Assembly (NCBI GenBank): GCA_030529085.1
Contig: JAUMXM010000015.1
Coordinates: 1-41,243 of the forward strand
Origin: Rikenellaceae bacterium
Lineage (GTDB): Bacteria; Bacteroidota; Bacteroidia; Bacteroidales; Rikenellaceae
Length of the DNA: 41,243 nucleotides
Direction of reading: 5' to 3'
Position 1 is the stretch's first letter. Each line of letters begins with the position of its first letter. Below the pieces are notes generated by a model. That model did no database searches. It was not told where the DNA came from and saw only the letters and a list, made by a program, of their open reading frames with translations. The position numbers were made by a program, and so were the translations under genes. Shown in pieces: positions 7,494-14,384 of this stretch.

Positions 7494-8927
7494 ATGTTTA
7501 CCGAAAAAGACCTGCAGCAGATTGCTGCCCACGGCTTGACGACGGAGGCCGTAGCGATTCAGATCGAAAATTTCCGCCGCGGATTCCCCTTCCTGCCCGT
7601 TACGCGCGCCGCATCGCCTTCGGACGGTGTCACGGTGCTCTCGATCGAGGAGGGCGACCAGGCTGTAGCTCGCTACGAGCAGGCCAAGAATGCACTCTCG
7701 GTTGTTAAGTTCGTACCCGCCTCGGGTGCCGCTACCCGCATGTTCAAGGAGCTCTTCTCGTTCGTCAACGAGGATAAGCGCGGCGCCGGCATCGACAAGC
7801 TGATCCAGAACATCGAGAAGTTCGCCTTCTGGCCCGAGCTGAAGGCGCTGCTGCCCGAGGGTGCCGACGACAAGCAGATCGTATCGGCCATCGTCAAGGA
7901 GGGTCTGAACTACGGTGCCAAGCCGAAGGGTCTGGTTACCTTCCATGCCTACAAGGAGGGTGCCCGCAAGGCTGTCGAGGAGCACCTGGCCGAGGGTGCC
8001 GCCTATGCCACCACGAATGGCGTAGCCCGCATCCACTTCACCGTATCGCCCGAGCATCGTGCCGGCTTTACGACCCTCCTGGAGGAGAAGATTCCCTACT
8101 ACGAGCAGCGCTACGGCATCCGCTACGAGATCTCCTTCTCGGAGCAGAAGTCCTCGACCGACACGATTGCCGTGAATCCCGACAACACCCCCTTCCGCCA
8201 GGACGACGGTTCGCTGCTGTTCCGTCCCGCCGGCCACGGTGCCCTGATCGAGAACCTGAACGACATCGACGCCGACATCGTCTTCATCAAGAATATCGAC
8301 AACGTGACGACCGACTCGCGTCGCGGCGACACGACCCGCTGCAAGAAGATGCTGGCAGGTCTTTTGATCGAGTTGCAGGAGCGCTCGTTCGAGTACCTGA
8401 AGGCCCTCGAGGTAGGTGGTGCCGAGTTGGAGCCGATTGCCGAGTTCATCGAGCAGCGTCTCTGCGTGAAACTGCCCGAGAACTACGACAGCGCCCTGCT
8501 GAAGGCTGTCCTCGACCGTCCGATCCGCGTCTGCGGCATGGTACGCAACGAGGGTGAGCCGGGTGGCGGTCCCTTCTGGGTGAAGAATGCCGACGGCACC
8601 GAGTCGCTGCAGATTGCCGAGTCGAGCCAGATTGCCCCCGAGGATATGCCGCTGATGAAGTCGGCAACCCACTTCAACCCCGTAGATTTGGTTTGCGGCG
8701 TAAAGAACTCGAAGGGCGTGAAGTTCAACCTGCCCGCCTACACCGATCCCGAGACGGGCTTCATCTCGGAGAAGTCGGCCGGTGGTCGCGACCTGCGTGC
8801 GCAGGAGCTGCCCGGTCTGTGGAACGGCGCCATGGCCAAGTGGAACACCATCTTTGTCGATGTGCCCATCACCACCTTCTCGCCCGTGAAGGTTGTGCAG
8901 GACCTGCTGCGCGAGCAACACCAGTAA
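7494..8927 (+). CDS. DUF4301 family protein
   Basis: The protein has 477 residues, no signal peptide and no membrane segment, so it is probably cytoplasmic. It matches the DUF4301 family of Bacteroidetes, whose function is not established to my knowledge. The N-terminal part has SVVKFVPASGAATRMFKEL (from about residue 69), which looks like the nucleotide-binding glycine loop of sugar-nucleotide nucleotidyltransferases (GxGxxTRM-type). The middle has DIDADIVFIKNIDNVTTDS, which could hold a metal-binding Asp. A role in nucleotidyl transfer is therefore only inferred from motif resemblance. The gene is monocistronic: its own promoter is at 7445-7452 and a strong hairpin terminator starts 7 bp after the stop. 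Confidence 0.88.
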   Translation: MFTEKDLQQIAAHGLTTEAVAIQIENFRRGFPFLPVTRAASPSDGVTVLSIEEGDQAVARYEQAKNALSVVKFVPASGAATRMFKELFSFVNEDKRGAGIDKLIQNIEKFAFWPELKALLPEGADDKQIVSAIVKEGLNYGAKPKGLVTFHAYKEGARKAVEEHLAEGAAYATTNGVARIHFTVSPEHRAGFTTLLEEKIPYYEQRYGIRYEISFSEQKSSTDTIAVNPDNTPFRQDDGSLLFRPAGHGALIENLNDIDADIVFIKNIDNVTTDSRRGDTTRCKKMLAGLLIELQERSFEYLKALEVGGAELEPIAEFIEQRLCVKLPENYDSALLKAVLDRPIRVCGMVRNEGEPGGGPFWVKNADGTESLQIAESSQIAPEDMPLMKSATHFNPVDLVCGVKNSKGVKFNLPAYTDPETGFISEKSAGGRDLRAQELPGLWNGAMAKWNTIFVDVPITTFSPVKVVQDLLREQHQ

Positions 8928-8934
8928 AAAAATA

Positions 8935-8960
8935 GCCGCCCCAGCCGGGGCGGCTTTTTT
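8935..8960. terminator. Bidirectional intrinsic terminator after the DUF4301 gene
   Basis: The stem is GCCGCCCC (8935-8942), the loop AGCC, and the other arm GGGGCGGC (8947-8954), followed by T6. On the minus strand a run of seven T follows after TA, so it can also stop the convergent 8972-9223 gene. Confidence 0.93.
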
Positions 8961-8971
8961 AATTCTCCTCT

Positions 8972-9223
8972 TTACGCTTTCCTCTCTCCTTTGTACCACG
9001 CCTTCAGTCGCTTGACGCCCTCGACGCCGAGGATCGTCAGGCCGGCATATTGTGTCGTCTTGGCCAGACCGAAGAGCACAAACCACAACACCCCCTTGGC
9101 TGCAGCCGAGATGGGGAGGGCCATCTGGGCAAAGGAGAGGATGTAGCAGGGGATGCAGCAGAGCAGCACCACCACCCCCGTGCGGAACGAGAGACGCTTC
9201 AAAAATGCTTTGATTCTTTTCAC
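8972..9223 (-). CDS. Small integral membrane protein, GTG start
   Basis: This is an 83-residue protein from the chosen GTG (9223). It has a basic N-terminus (KRIKAFLKRLSFRTG), one hydrophobic segment (VVVLLCCIPCYILSFAQMAL), a small-residue linker, a second hydrophobic segment (GVLWFVLFGLAKTTQYAGLTILG) and a basic end. It is probably a two-pass inner-membrane protein; I do not recognise a named family. The frame continues upstream to an ATG at 9274. The GTG is preferred because a TATCTTTG promoter box (9228-9235) ends 4 nt before it and lies inside the longer version. The upstream extension (RRVGWVEDEKVSYLCA) also has no membrane-protein character. Confidence 0.72.
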   Translation of the reverse strand: MKRIKAFLKRLSFRTGVVVLLCCIPCYILSFAQMALPISAAAKGVLWFVLFGLAKTTQYAGLTILGVEGVKRLKAWYKGERKA

Positions 9224-9227
9224 GGCG

Positions 9228-9235
9228 CAAAGATA
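9228..9235 (-). promoter_or_regulatory. -7 element for the small membrane protein gene
   Basis: TATCTTTG on the minus strand is followed by CGCC and then GTG. The 4-nt spacing equals that at murB and implies a nearly leaderless transcript. It decides the start codon of the 8972-9223 gene. Confidence 0.6.
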
Positions 9236-9288
9236 AGAAACTTTTTCATCTTCGACCCACCCCACACGCCGCACCCGCCATCAGCCAC

Positions 9289-9315
9289 AAAAAAAGGCCC
9301 TTCAAACGAAGAGCC
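9289..9315 (-). terminator. Intrinsic terminator in the 3' UTR of the outer-membrane barrel gene
   Basis: Read on the minus strand, GGCTCTTC (9315-9308), loop GTTT and GAAGGGCC (9303-9296) form an 8-bp stem with one G-U pair, followed by T7 (9295-9289). It lies about 70 nt after the stop of the 9387-12182 gene. Confidence 0.85.
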
Positions 9316-9363
9316 CGGCACATTTAATCAACAAATCCCATCTAAAAATTAACCTAAATGTGC
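9289..9363 (-). repeat. Conserved hairpin module, copy A
   Basis: Besides the terminator hairpin, this stretch holds a perfect 9-bp inverted repeat, GCACATTTA (9318-9326) and TAAATGTGC (9355-9363), that closes a 28-nt loop. The whole module reappears as copy B at 12508-12580 with the same order of parts. Conserved stretches include CATTTAATCAA, AAATCC and CTAAATG. Copy A lies directly in the 3' UTR of the outer-membrane barrel gene. Confidence 0.8.
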
Positions 9364-9386
9364 TATTATTCTATCCCAAAGCGAGG

Positions 9387-12182
9387 CTATCGGCGGCGCT
9401 GCGGTCCTCCCGAGCCAAATTCGCGTTGCGAGGCCTTATTGAGTCGCACACCCACATTGAGCGTGAAGTAGCGCCCATAGGAGGGTTGCCAACGCTGCAT
9501 CTCATAATCGGCATAGGTCGTCGTCGTGTAGTTCGAGCCGCGGTTGAGCAGGTCGTAAGCCGCCACGCCCACCAACACGCGCCCCTTGGCCAACATACAC
9601 CCCACCATCGCATTGAGCATCTGACTCGTGGTGTCGGTACCCGTATCGGTCAGGTAGTGGCAATGAGCCAGGTTGTAGTTCAGGTAGATCTGCAACACCT
9701 TCAAGCAACGGATCTCGGCCATCGCCGAGGCATTCTGGTGCAGGTAACGCGTATCGGTACCGATCGTATTCTCGACATCGGAATAGGAGGTCGAGGCGTG
9801 GAGCGAGAGACGCAAATTTTTCGACTGCGTACCCCCCAGCGAGAGGCTCAACGTGGGCTGCTGCTGGCGCGAGAGGTTCTTCCGATCCTCGATATAGGTC
9901 GGGCGCTGGTTGTAGGCGTAGCGCAACGAGGCACGGAAGGTCGACTTCAGGGGCGCAATGCGCTGACTGAACGACAGATCGCCCGAAAGCGAGAAGGTGC
10001 CCGAAATATTCTCGTAGGTGTAGAGCGTACTACCCGCCGGCGCCATGTAATCCCACTTTTCGAGGTAGGTATCCTGCTCGTAGTAGTAGCTACGCTGGGT
10101 GATCTGATCGGGGTGGATCGAAGCGGTTACACTCGCCGTAAAATTGCGGCCATTATCCACATTGACATTGCCCGGATAGGAGAGCGTGATGTTGTGGCGC
10201 ACGCTCTGCTTCAGTGCCGGGTTACCACTCTGCAAGAGGAGCGGATTGCTGTTGTCGATGCGGTCGCGCAGCTGCTCGACCGAGGGGAGTGACGCCGAGG
10301 TCGAATAGTTGAAGATGTTGATTCTTCGCCCGTGGCGGATCAGGGTGAACTGCAACGAGGGGAGCCACGAAACAAACTTCTCGCGATACTGCAACTCCTC
10401 GGGGTAGAACTCATCCTTGTTCATCTTGGCCGAGCGCACATCGAGGATGGCATTGAGGCGGAAAAGCGACGAATTGAGGCGGAAGGCGAAACGCCCCGAG
10501 TGGGTACCGTAGTTGTAGGTGTAGTTGTAGGTATTCGTCGGGTCGATTTCGACAATCGGATCGTAGGTGTTGAGCGCCATCTGCCGCGTGCGACTATGCT
10601 CATAATCATACTGATAGGAGGCAAAGAGCTCGACACGCATACCCTCGGTCTGGAAGACATCCTTCTGCAACGAGAACTCGGCATTGTAGGACTCGCGCGG
10701 ACCGACATAATCGGTCTCCAAGACACGCTTATCCTGCGTGAGGGTGTCGATGCGCCAACCGATGCGGTCGTTGCGCGAGATGGTCGAGTTGAGCGACATA
10801 TAGGGGCGCACCACGCTCGGATTGTCCCACTGGTAGTTGAGGTTGTTTTTCAAGGTGTAGCCCGTCGAGGAGCTCCCCTCGAAGAGTTCGGTACGCAGAT
10901 CGAGCGCCTCGCTGCGGTTGGTTATATGCTGCGTGGAGCCACTCTTGGGGGTGCTGTACGAGAACTCGTTGCGCGACGAGAATTGGTGCTTGCCTCCCGG
11001 ATGGAGCAGCGTATAGACTTTGAGCGTATGGGTTCCGCCCGAGCTGTGTGACGAGGTGGTATCGGCATAGAGACGAGCCGGCGAGGCCTCGGTCGCAAAG
11101 TAGTTACGCACGGTAGCCGACCCCGAGTGGGTATAGCTGTTATCGTAGGCATAGCTCACATCCAAAACCTGCCCCTCGCGGCGACTCTTGCCCCAAAGGC
11201 GCGAGAGACCGAAGTAGGCGCGGTGCTGCTCTTCGTAGGTACCCGCCGAGATGCGGTTGCGCAGGACATCGCGCAGGCGGTTCGAGCTGCGACCGATGTT
11301 GTTCGAATAGCCATCGAAGGTGAGTTGCAACTTCTCGGAGTAGAGGTTGGCCGTCAAGCCGATGCCGTAGCGGTGGCGCAGGGAGCCATCCTCCTCTCGA
11401 TTCATATCCAAACCCCAGGCACCGAGCGCAAAGCCGTCGAACATCGAGCTGAAGTCGCGCTTCGTACGGATGTTCATCACCTTTTGCTTCTCGGCAAAGC
11501 GGCGATTTTGGCGAATCTCGTCATCGGTAGCTTCGTCGTAGACCTCCAGGCGCATCACATCACCCGCCAACAGGGCATTGAGCGCAGCCGTAGGATCCTC
11601 ACCGAAGATGGTGCGCCCATTGACATAGACGCGCGCCAACCTTTCGCCCTGGATGGTCACACTGCCATTGTCGCTAACCTCCACGCCGGGCAGCTGTTCG
11701 AGCATGCGAATCGTCTCGTCGCCCTCCATCGTGCGAACGGCCGCAGCATTATAAACCAACGTATCGCCGCGCTGCGAGACGAGCTGTGCGCGCCCCTCGA
11801 CCACCACCTGATCAATCTCCTGCGAGGCGGTCTTGAGCATAACTCGCAGGGGACGTTGCAGGCCATAACGCGGCGCGATGCGCACCGAATCCCGCGTAAA
11901 GGTTTCATAACCGAGGAACGAAACCTCGACACGCACATAGCCGGCCGGCACCTGCTTGAGGTAGAATCGACCCATGTAATCGGTTGTCGTGTGGAGGGTA
12001 TCGCGTGGAGAGAGAACCGCCACCACGGCTCCAACCATCGCCTGCGGACGCTGCGCAATCTGGTCGGCAGCCGGCTGCTCAAAGACCTGGCCGCTCATGG
12101 GGCCATAGGCTGTTTGGGCGACTACGCGACCCATGCCTAAGAGGAGGAGCAGCGGCAATATCCGGCGAAAAAGTTGGTTCAT
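9387..12182 (-). CDS. Outer-membrane beta-barrel protein (TonB-dependent-receptor-like, OMP_b-brl_3 type)
   Basis: The protein has 931 residues. Residues 1-22 are a signal peptide ending VVAQ. Residues about 45-118 are a carboxypeptidase-regulatory-like beta sandwich (GRFYLKQVPAGYVRVEVSFLGYET). Residues about 120-240 form a plug-like domain with EGDETIRMLEQLPGVEV and VYVNGRTIFG. The rest is a long barrel with many aromatic-ended amphipathic strands. It is not SusC-like in length or motifs, and no SusD gene is adjacent. The barrel ends in a Gly- and Arg-rich tail without a terminal aromatic residue. Function could be siderophore or metal uptake or envelope maintenance; the sequence does not decide. 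It is probably monocistronic, with a promoter at 12208-12215 and a terminator at 9289-9315. Confidence 0.87.
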   Translation of the reverse strand: MNQLFRRILPLLLLLGMGRVVAQTAYGPMSGQVFEQPAADQIAQRPQAMVGAVVAVLSPRDTLHTTTDYMGRFYLKQVPAGYVRVEVSFLGYETFTRDSVRIAPRYGLQRPLRVMLKTASQEIDQVVVEGRAQLVSQRGDTLVYNAAAVRTMEGDETIRMLEQLPGVEVSDNGSVTIQGERLARVYVNGRTIFGEDPTAALNALLAGDVMRLEVYDEATDDEIRQNRRFAEKQKVMNIRTKRDFSSMFDGFALGAWGLDMNREEDGSLRHRYGIGLTANLYSEKLQLTFDGYSNNIGRSSNRLRDVLRNRISAGTYEEQHRAYFGLSRLWGKSRREGQVLDVSYAYDNSYTHSGSATVRNYFATEASPARLYADTTSSHSSGGTHTLKVYTLLHPGGKHQFSSRNEFSYSTPKSGSTQHITNRSEALDLRTELFEGSSSTGYTLKNNLNYQWDNPSVVRPYMSLNSTISRNDRIGWRIDTLTQDKRVLETDYVGPRESYNAEFSLQKDVFQTEGMRVELFASYQYDYEHSRTRQMALNTYDPIVEIDPTNTYNYTYNYGTHSGRFAFRLNSSLFRLNAILDVRSAKMNKDEFYPEELQYREKFVSWLPSLQFTLIRHGRRINIFNYSTSASLPSVEQLRDRIDNSNPLLLQSGNPALKQSVRHNITLSYPGNVNVDNGRNFTASVTASIHPDQITQRSYYYEQDTYLEKWDYMAPAGSTLYTYENISGTFSLSGDLSFSQRIAPLKSTFRASLRYAYNQRPTYIEDRKNLSRQQQPTLSLSLGGTQSKNLRLSLHASTSYSDVENTIGTDTRYLHQNASAMAEIRCLKVLQIYLNYNLAHCHYLTDTGTDTTSQMLNAMVGCMLAKGRVLVGVAAYDLLNRGSNYTTTTYADYEMQRWQPSYGRYFTLNVGVRLNKASQREFGSGGPQRRR

Positions 12183-12207
12183 GGTTTAAGGTTCGTGGTT
12201 GGTTACA

Positions 12208-12215
12208 CAAAATTA
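12208..12215 (-). promoter_or_regulatory. -7 element for the outer-membrane barrel gene
   Basis: TAATTTTG on the minus strand lies 25 nt before ATG 12182. No -33 TTTG is present at the usual distance. Confidence 0.45.
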
Positions 12216-12379
12216 GTACAAACCAACACACCCTGCACCGACACATCGGCGAATCGACCGAATCGAACGGCCAACCGCCCGACAAGGCCGGCGAAAGAGG
12301 AACTTTGCGATTGAGGCGAGGGCAGTGGCTGCTTGCAGCGAATGCCGAGCCGGAGCAAAGTCAAGCCCACGAAGCGGGA

Positions 12380-12500
12380 TTAAAGAGTAAAGAGGAAAAC
12401 TAAAGGGCACTAAGGGAATTAAAGGCGACTAAAGGAAACTTTAGCTACCCTTAGTTACCCTTAATCACCCTTAGCTCCCTTATTGCAACCTATAGCAACC
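12380..12500. repeat. 10-bp-phased TAAAGG / CCTTA inverted repeat array
   Basis: From about 12400 the sequence can be cut into decamers. The left half has units such as CTAAAGGGCA, CTAAGGGAAT, TAAAGGCGAC and TAAAGGAAAC. The right half has TTTAGCTACC, CTTAGTTACC, CTTAATCACC and CTTAGCTCCC. The right half is roughly the reverse complement of the left, with the centre near 12440, so a long imperfect hairpin is possible on either strand. The same kind of array occurs at 41021-41090. Confidence 0.8.
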
Positions 12501-12507
12501 ACCCCAC

Positions 12508-12547
12508 AAAAAAGAATGGGCTCCTCTTGCGAAGAGCCCGGCCCATT
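12508..12547 (-). terminator. Minus-strand intrinsic terminator with no upstream coding gene
   Basis: Outer arms AATGGGC and GCCCATT (12515-12521 and 12541-12547) enclose a second stem, CTCTT/AAGAG. On the minus strand this is followed by C and then a T run (12513-12508). No minus-strand coding gene ends here, which points to an RNA gene just upstream on that strand. Confidence 0.8.
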
Positions 12548-12580
12548 TAATCAAAAATCCTACTTGATAACTAAATGCGC
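12508..12580 (-). repeat. Conserved hairpin module, copy B
   Basis: This is the same module as 9289-9363. The long-range arms are GCCCATTTA (12541-12549) and TAAATGCGC (12572-12580), 8 of 9 positions pairing. The spacer has changed in length and sequence while the arms and the terminator hairpin are kept. Confidence 0.75.
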
Positions 12581-12667
12581 AATCGTTGTTCCTTTTAACT
12601 TGCGCCATATTCCCCATCTTATACAACGCAAAAAACAACGCCGTTCTAATAGATTAGAAACGATGTA

Positions 12668-12699
12668 CAAATGTAAGTTCTAAAAAACTAATTTGCAAG
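12668..12699 (-). promoter_or_regulatory. Candidate promoter of the 12508-12663 small RNA
   Basis: On the minus strand TTG (12698-12696), a 20-nt spacer and TACATTTG (12675-12668) approximate the Bacteroidetes TTTG-N19-TAnnTTTG promoter. Confidence 0.4.
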
Positions 12700-12854
12700 A
12701 AAACCGAAGGTTATTTTCGAATTTTATAGTATTTATAAATTCAACACCTCTTCGGCACGCATTGCGGCATAGTTAAAACTTGTCGAAAACAAGAAAAAAG
12801 AGGTTAAGAAGATAAATACGCGCGCGAAAAAGGATAAAGTCATAAAAAAAACAC

Positions 12855-12862
12855 TATCTTTG
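12855..12862 (+). promoter_or_regulatory. -7 element of the V-type ATPase operon
   Basis: TATCTTTG lies 52 nt before ATG 12915. The leader after it is A-rich and contains no Shine-Dalgarno sequence, as expected in Bacteroidetes. Confidence 0.65.
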
Positions 12863-12914
12863 TCTGATTGAAATCGCGAATACAAAAAAACTATATAAAA
12901 CAACACACACTAAA

Positions 12915-13529
12915 ATGGAAAACAAACTGCAACAATTAACCCAGAAACTCTACGAGGAGGGTCTGGAGAAGGGTCGCACGGAGGCTGAAAAGCAGATTGC
13001 CGAGGCCCAGGAGAAGGCTGCCAAAATCATCGCCGATGCCAAGAAGGAGGCCGAGGAGATTATCCGCAAGGCCGAGGCTAAGGCCGAGGATGTAGCCAAG
13101 AACACCGACACGGAGATCACGCTGGCCGGCAAGCAGGCCGTAGCCCGCATCAAGGGCGAGATTGCCCAGCTGATCGTAGCCAAGAGCACCTCGGCTCAGG
13201 TGAAGGCCGCCACGATGGATGCCGCCTTCATCAAGGAGATGCTCATCTCGGTAGCCAAGAATTGGAACGGCGCATCGGCCGGCAAGGTCGAGCTCAAGGC
13301 TCTGCTGCCCGAGGCTCAGCGCACGGCCCTCGACGCTTCGTTCGAGAAGGCTTCGAAGGAGCTCCTCAAGGAGGGCATCGAGGTAGGCTACTCGAAGGAG
13401 GTCAAGACGGGCTTCCGCGTAGCCGAGAAGGATGGCGGCTACTACATCTCGTTTGCCGACGCCGACATCGAGGCACTGATCTCGGAGTACCTGCGCGAGA
13501 AGGTATCGAATATGCTCTTCAAGGCATAA
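12915..13529 (+). CDS. atpE: V-type ATPase subunit E
   Basis: The 204-residue protein has a long charged, Ala/Lys/Glu-rich helix (residues about 5-90, with ARIKGEIAQLIVAKST at its end). A compact C-terminal alpha/beta domain follows, ending DADIEALISEYLREKVSNMLF. This is the peripheral-stalk subunit E pattern; in the complex it pairs with a G/H-type helix and holds the catalytic head. No separate G/H or F gene is visible in the operon. It is the first gene of the seven-gene operon, 12 bp before the DUF2764 gene. Confidence 0.92.
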   Translation: MENKLQQLTQKLYEEGLEKGRTEAEKQIAEAQEKAAKIIADAKKEAEEIIRKAEAKAEDVAKNTDTEITLAGKQAVARIKGEIAQLIVAKSTSAQVKAATMDAAFIKEMLISVAKNWNGASAGKVELKALLPEAQRTALDASFEKASKELLKEGIEVGYSKEVKTGFRVAEKDGGYYISFADADIEALISEYLREKVSNMLFKA

Positions 13530-13541
13530 CACCGCAAAACC

Positions 13542-14375
13542 ATGTTTGCAACCAATTACTATACGTTAGTTGCCGGCTTCCGCGAGTACGCACTCGACGC
13601 GGACCACAAGGGTTTCGATGCCCTTGAGATTCGCAACGAGGTGTTGGAGACCATCTCCGCACGCGACTCGAAGGCGGTCGAGCTGCTCTACGGCTACTAC
13701 GACTGCGAGAACATCATCGCAGCCCGCGCAGGCCGCTCGGCGCACAATGCGCTGGGTAACCTCACGCGCGAGGAGATCGAGGCCGAGCTGAGCCGCCCGA
13801 GCCGTCTGCCCGCCAAGCTGCAGGAGGTCATCTGCGCCTTCCTGGATCCCGAGGGCGAGGAGGCCGAGACGATCGACACGACCAAACCCTTCGAGAAGGC
13901 ACTGCTGGCCGCCTACTACGCCCTGTGCGAGGCCTCGGCCTGCCGCTTCCTGAAGGAGTGGGCCCGTTTCGACCGCAACCTGAGAAATGTCTCGGCAGCC
14001 ATCACGGCCCGCGAGCTGAACCGCCCGATCGAGGAGGTGACCGTGGGTGAGGGTGAGATTGTCGAGCAGCTGCAGCGCAGCTCAGCCTCCGACTTCGGTC
14101 TGCGTGGCGAGTTGCAGTACCTCGATGCCGCCATTGCGGCCATCAGCGACGAGCAGAACATTGTCGAGAAGGAGCACAAAATCGACCTCATCCGCTGGAA
14201 TGAGTGCTCGGAGCTCTCGGCCTTCGACTACTTCGACATCAACGCCGTGGTGGCCTACCTCGTGAAGGTGAATCTGGTGGCCCGCTGGTCGATGCTCGAC
14301 GTGGAGCGCGGCCGCGAGATGTTCCGCAAGCTCCTCGCTGAGCTCGACGGCAAGGATATGATCAATAAACAATAA
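13542..14375 (+). CDS. DUF2764 family protein, V-type ATPase C-subunit-like component
   Basis: The protein has 277 residues, is mostly helical, and has no signal or membrane segment. It begins MFATNYYTLVAGFREYALD and contains many Leu/Glu-rich helices. DUF2764 proteins sit between the E and A genes in V-ATPase operons of Bacteroidetes and Chlamydia (established gene order). By position and size it is taken to fill the place of subunit C/d, linking the rotor to the proteolipid ring; this role is inference. Spacing to atpA is 9 bp. Confidence 0.85.
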   Translation: MFATNYYTLVAGFREYALDADHKGFDALEIRNEVLETISARDSKAVELLYGYYDCENIIAARAGRSAHNALGNLTREEIEAELSRPSRLPAKLQEVICAFLDPEGEEAETIDTTKPFEKALLAAYYALCEASACRFLKEWARFDRNLRNVSAAITARELNRPIEEVTVGEGEIVEQLQRSSASDFGLRGELQYLDAAIAAISDEQNIVEKEHKIDLIRWNECSELSAFDYFDINAVVAYLVKVNLVARWSMLDVERGREMFRKLLAELDGKDMINKQ

Positions 14376-14384
14376 CACAATACA

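Larger units (their letters stand above)
12508..12663 (-). ncRNA. Candidate small RNA of about 155 nt
   Basis: A minus-strand promoter-like pair precedes it: TTG at 12698-12696 and TACATTTG at 12675-12668, 20 nt apart. The transcript would begin near 12663 and end at the terminator at 12508-12547. Inside are an AT-rich hairpin (TTCTAAT, AG, ATTAGAA; 12644-12659), a GCGCAA/TTGCGC pair (12577-12582 with 12600-12605), and the conserved 3' module shared with the 3' UTR of the outer-membrane barrel gene. The bases GCGC at 12577-12580 can pair in two competing ways. No open reading frame of note lies on this strand. I do not recognise an Rfam family; the call rests on promoter, structure and terminator only. 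Confidence 0.42.
12183..12914. other. 732-bp gene-poor interval between the barrel gene and the V-ATPase operon
   Basis: From left to right it holds the barrel-gene promoter (12208-12215), then a GC-rich stretch (about 12226-12379) with a short tandem CGAATCGAC/CGAATCGAA at 12250-12267 and no convincing gene. Next come a 10-bp-phased repeat (12380-12500), a minus-strand terminator module (12508-12580), an AT-rich part with a candidate small RNA, and the V-ATPase promoter (12855-12862). Short open frames here have no family resemblance, and they change reading between the two copies of the repeat module. Confidence 0.75.

Noticed and set aside
9387..12182. SusC annotation for the outer-membrane protein
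   Set aside because: There is no SusD partner, it is shorter than typical SusC, and the plug and barrel resemble the generic beta-barrel family 3 type.
12213..12410. 65-codon minus-strand frame in the gap before the V-ATPase operon
   Set aside because: It spans the barrel-gene promoter and part of the phased repeat, with Arg/Ala-rich random-looking translation and no promoter or leader of its own.
12380..12500. CRISPR array
   Set aside because: The units are 10 bp, degenerate and contiguous, with inverted halves. There are no repeats of 24-37 bp with unique spacers and no cas genes.
12483..12683. Plus-strand frame whose peptide shares EEPG.FNQ with one at 9050-9352
   Set aside because: The shared peptide is only the translation of the duplicated hairpin module. 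Frames outside the module are unrelated, so this is DNA-level repetition and not a gene family.
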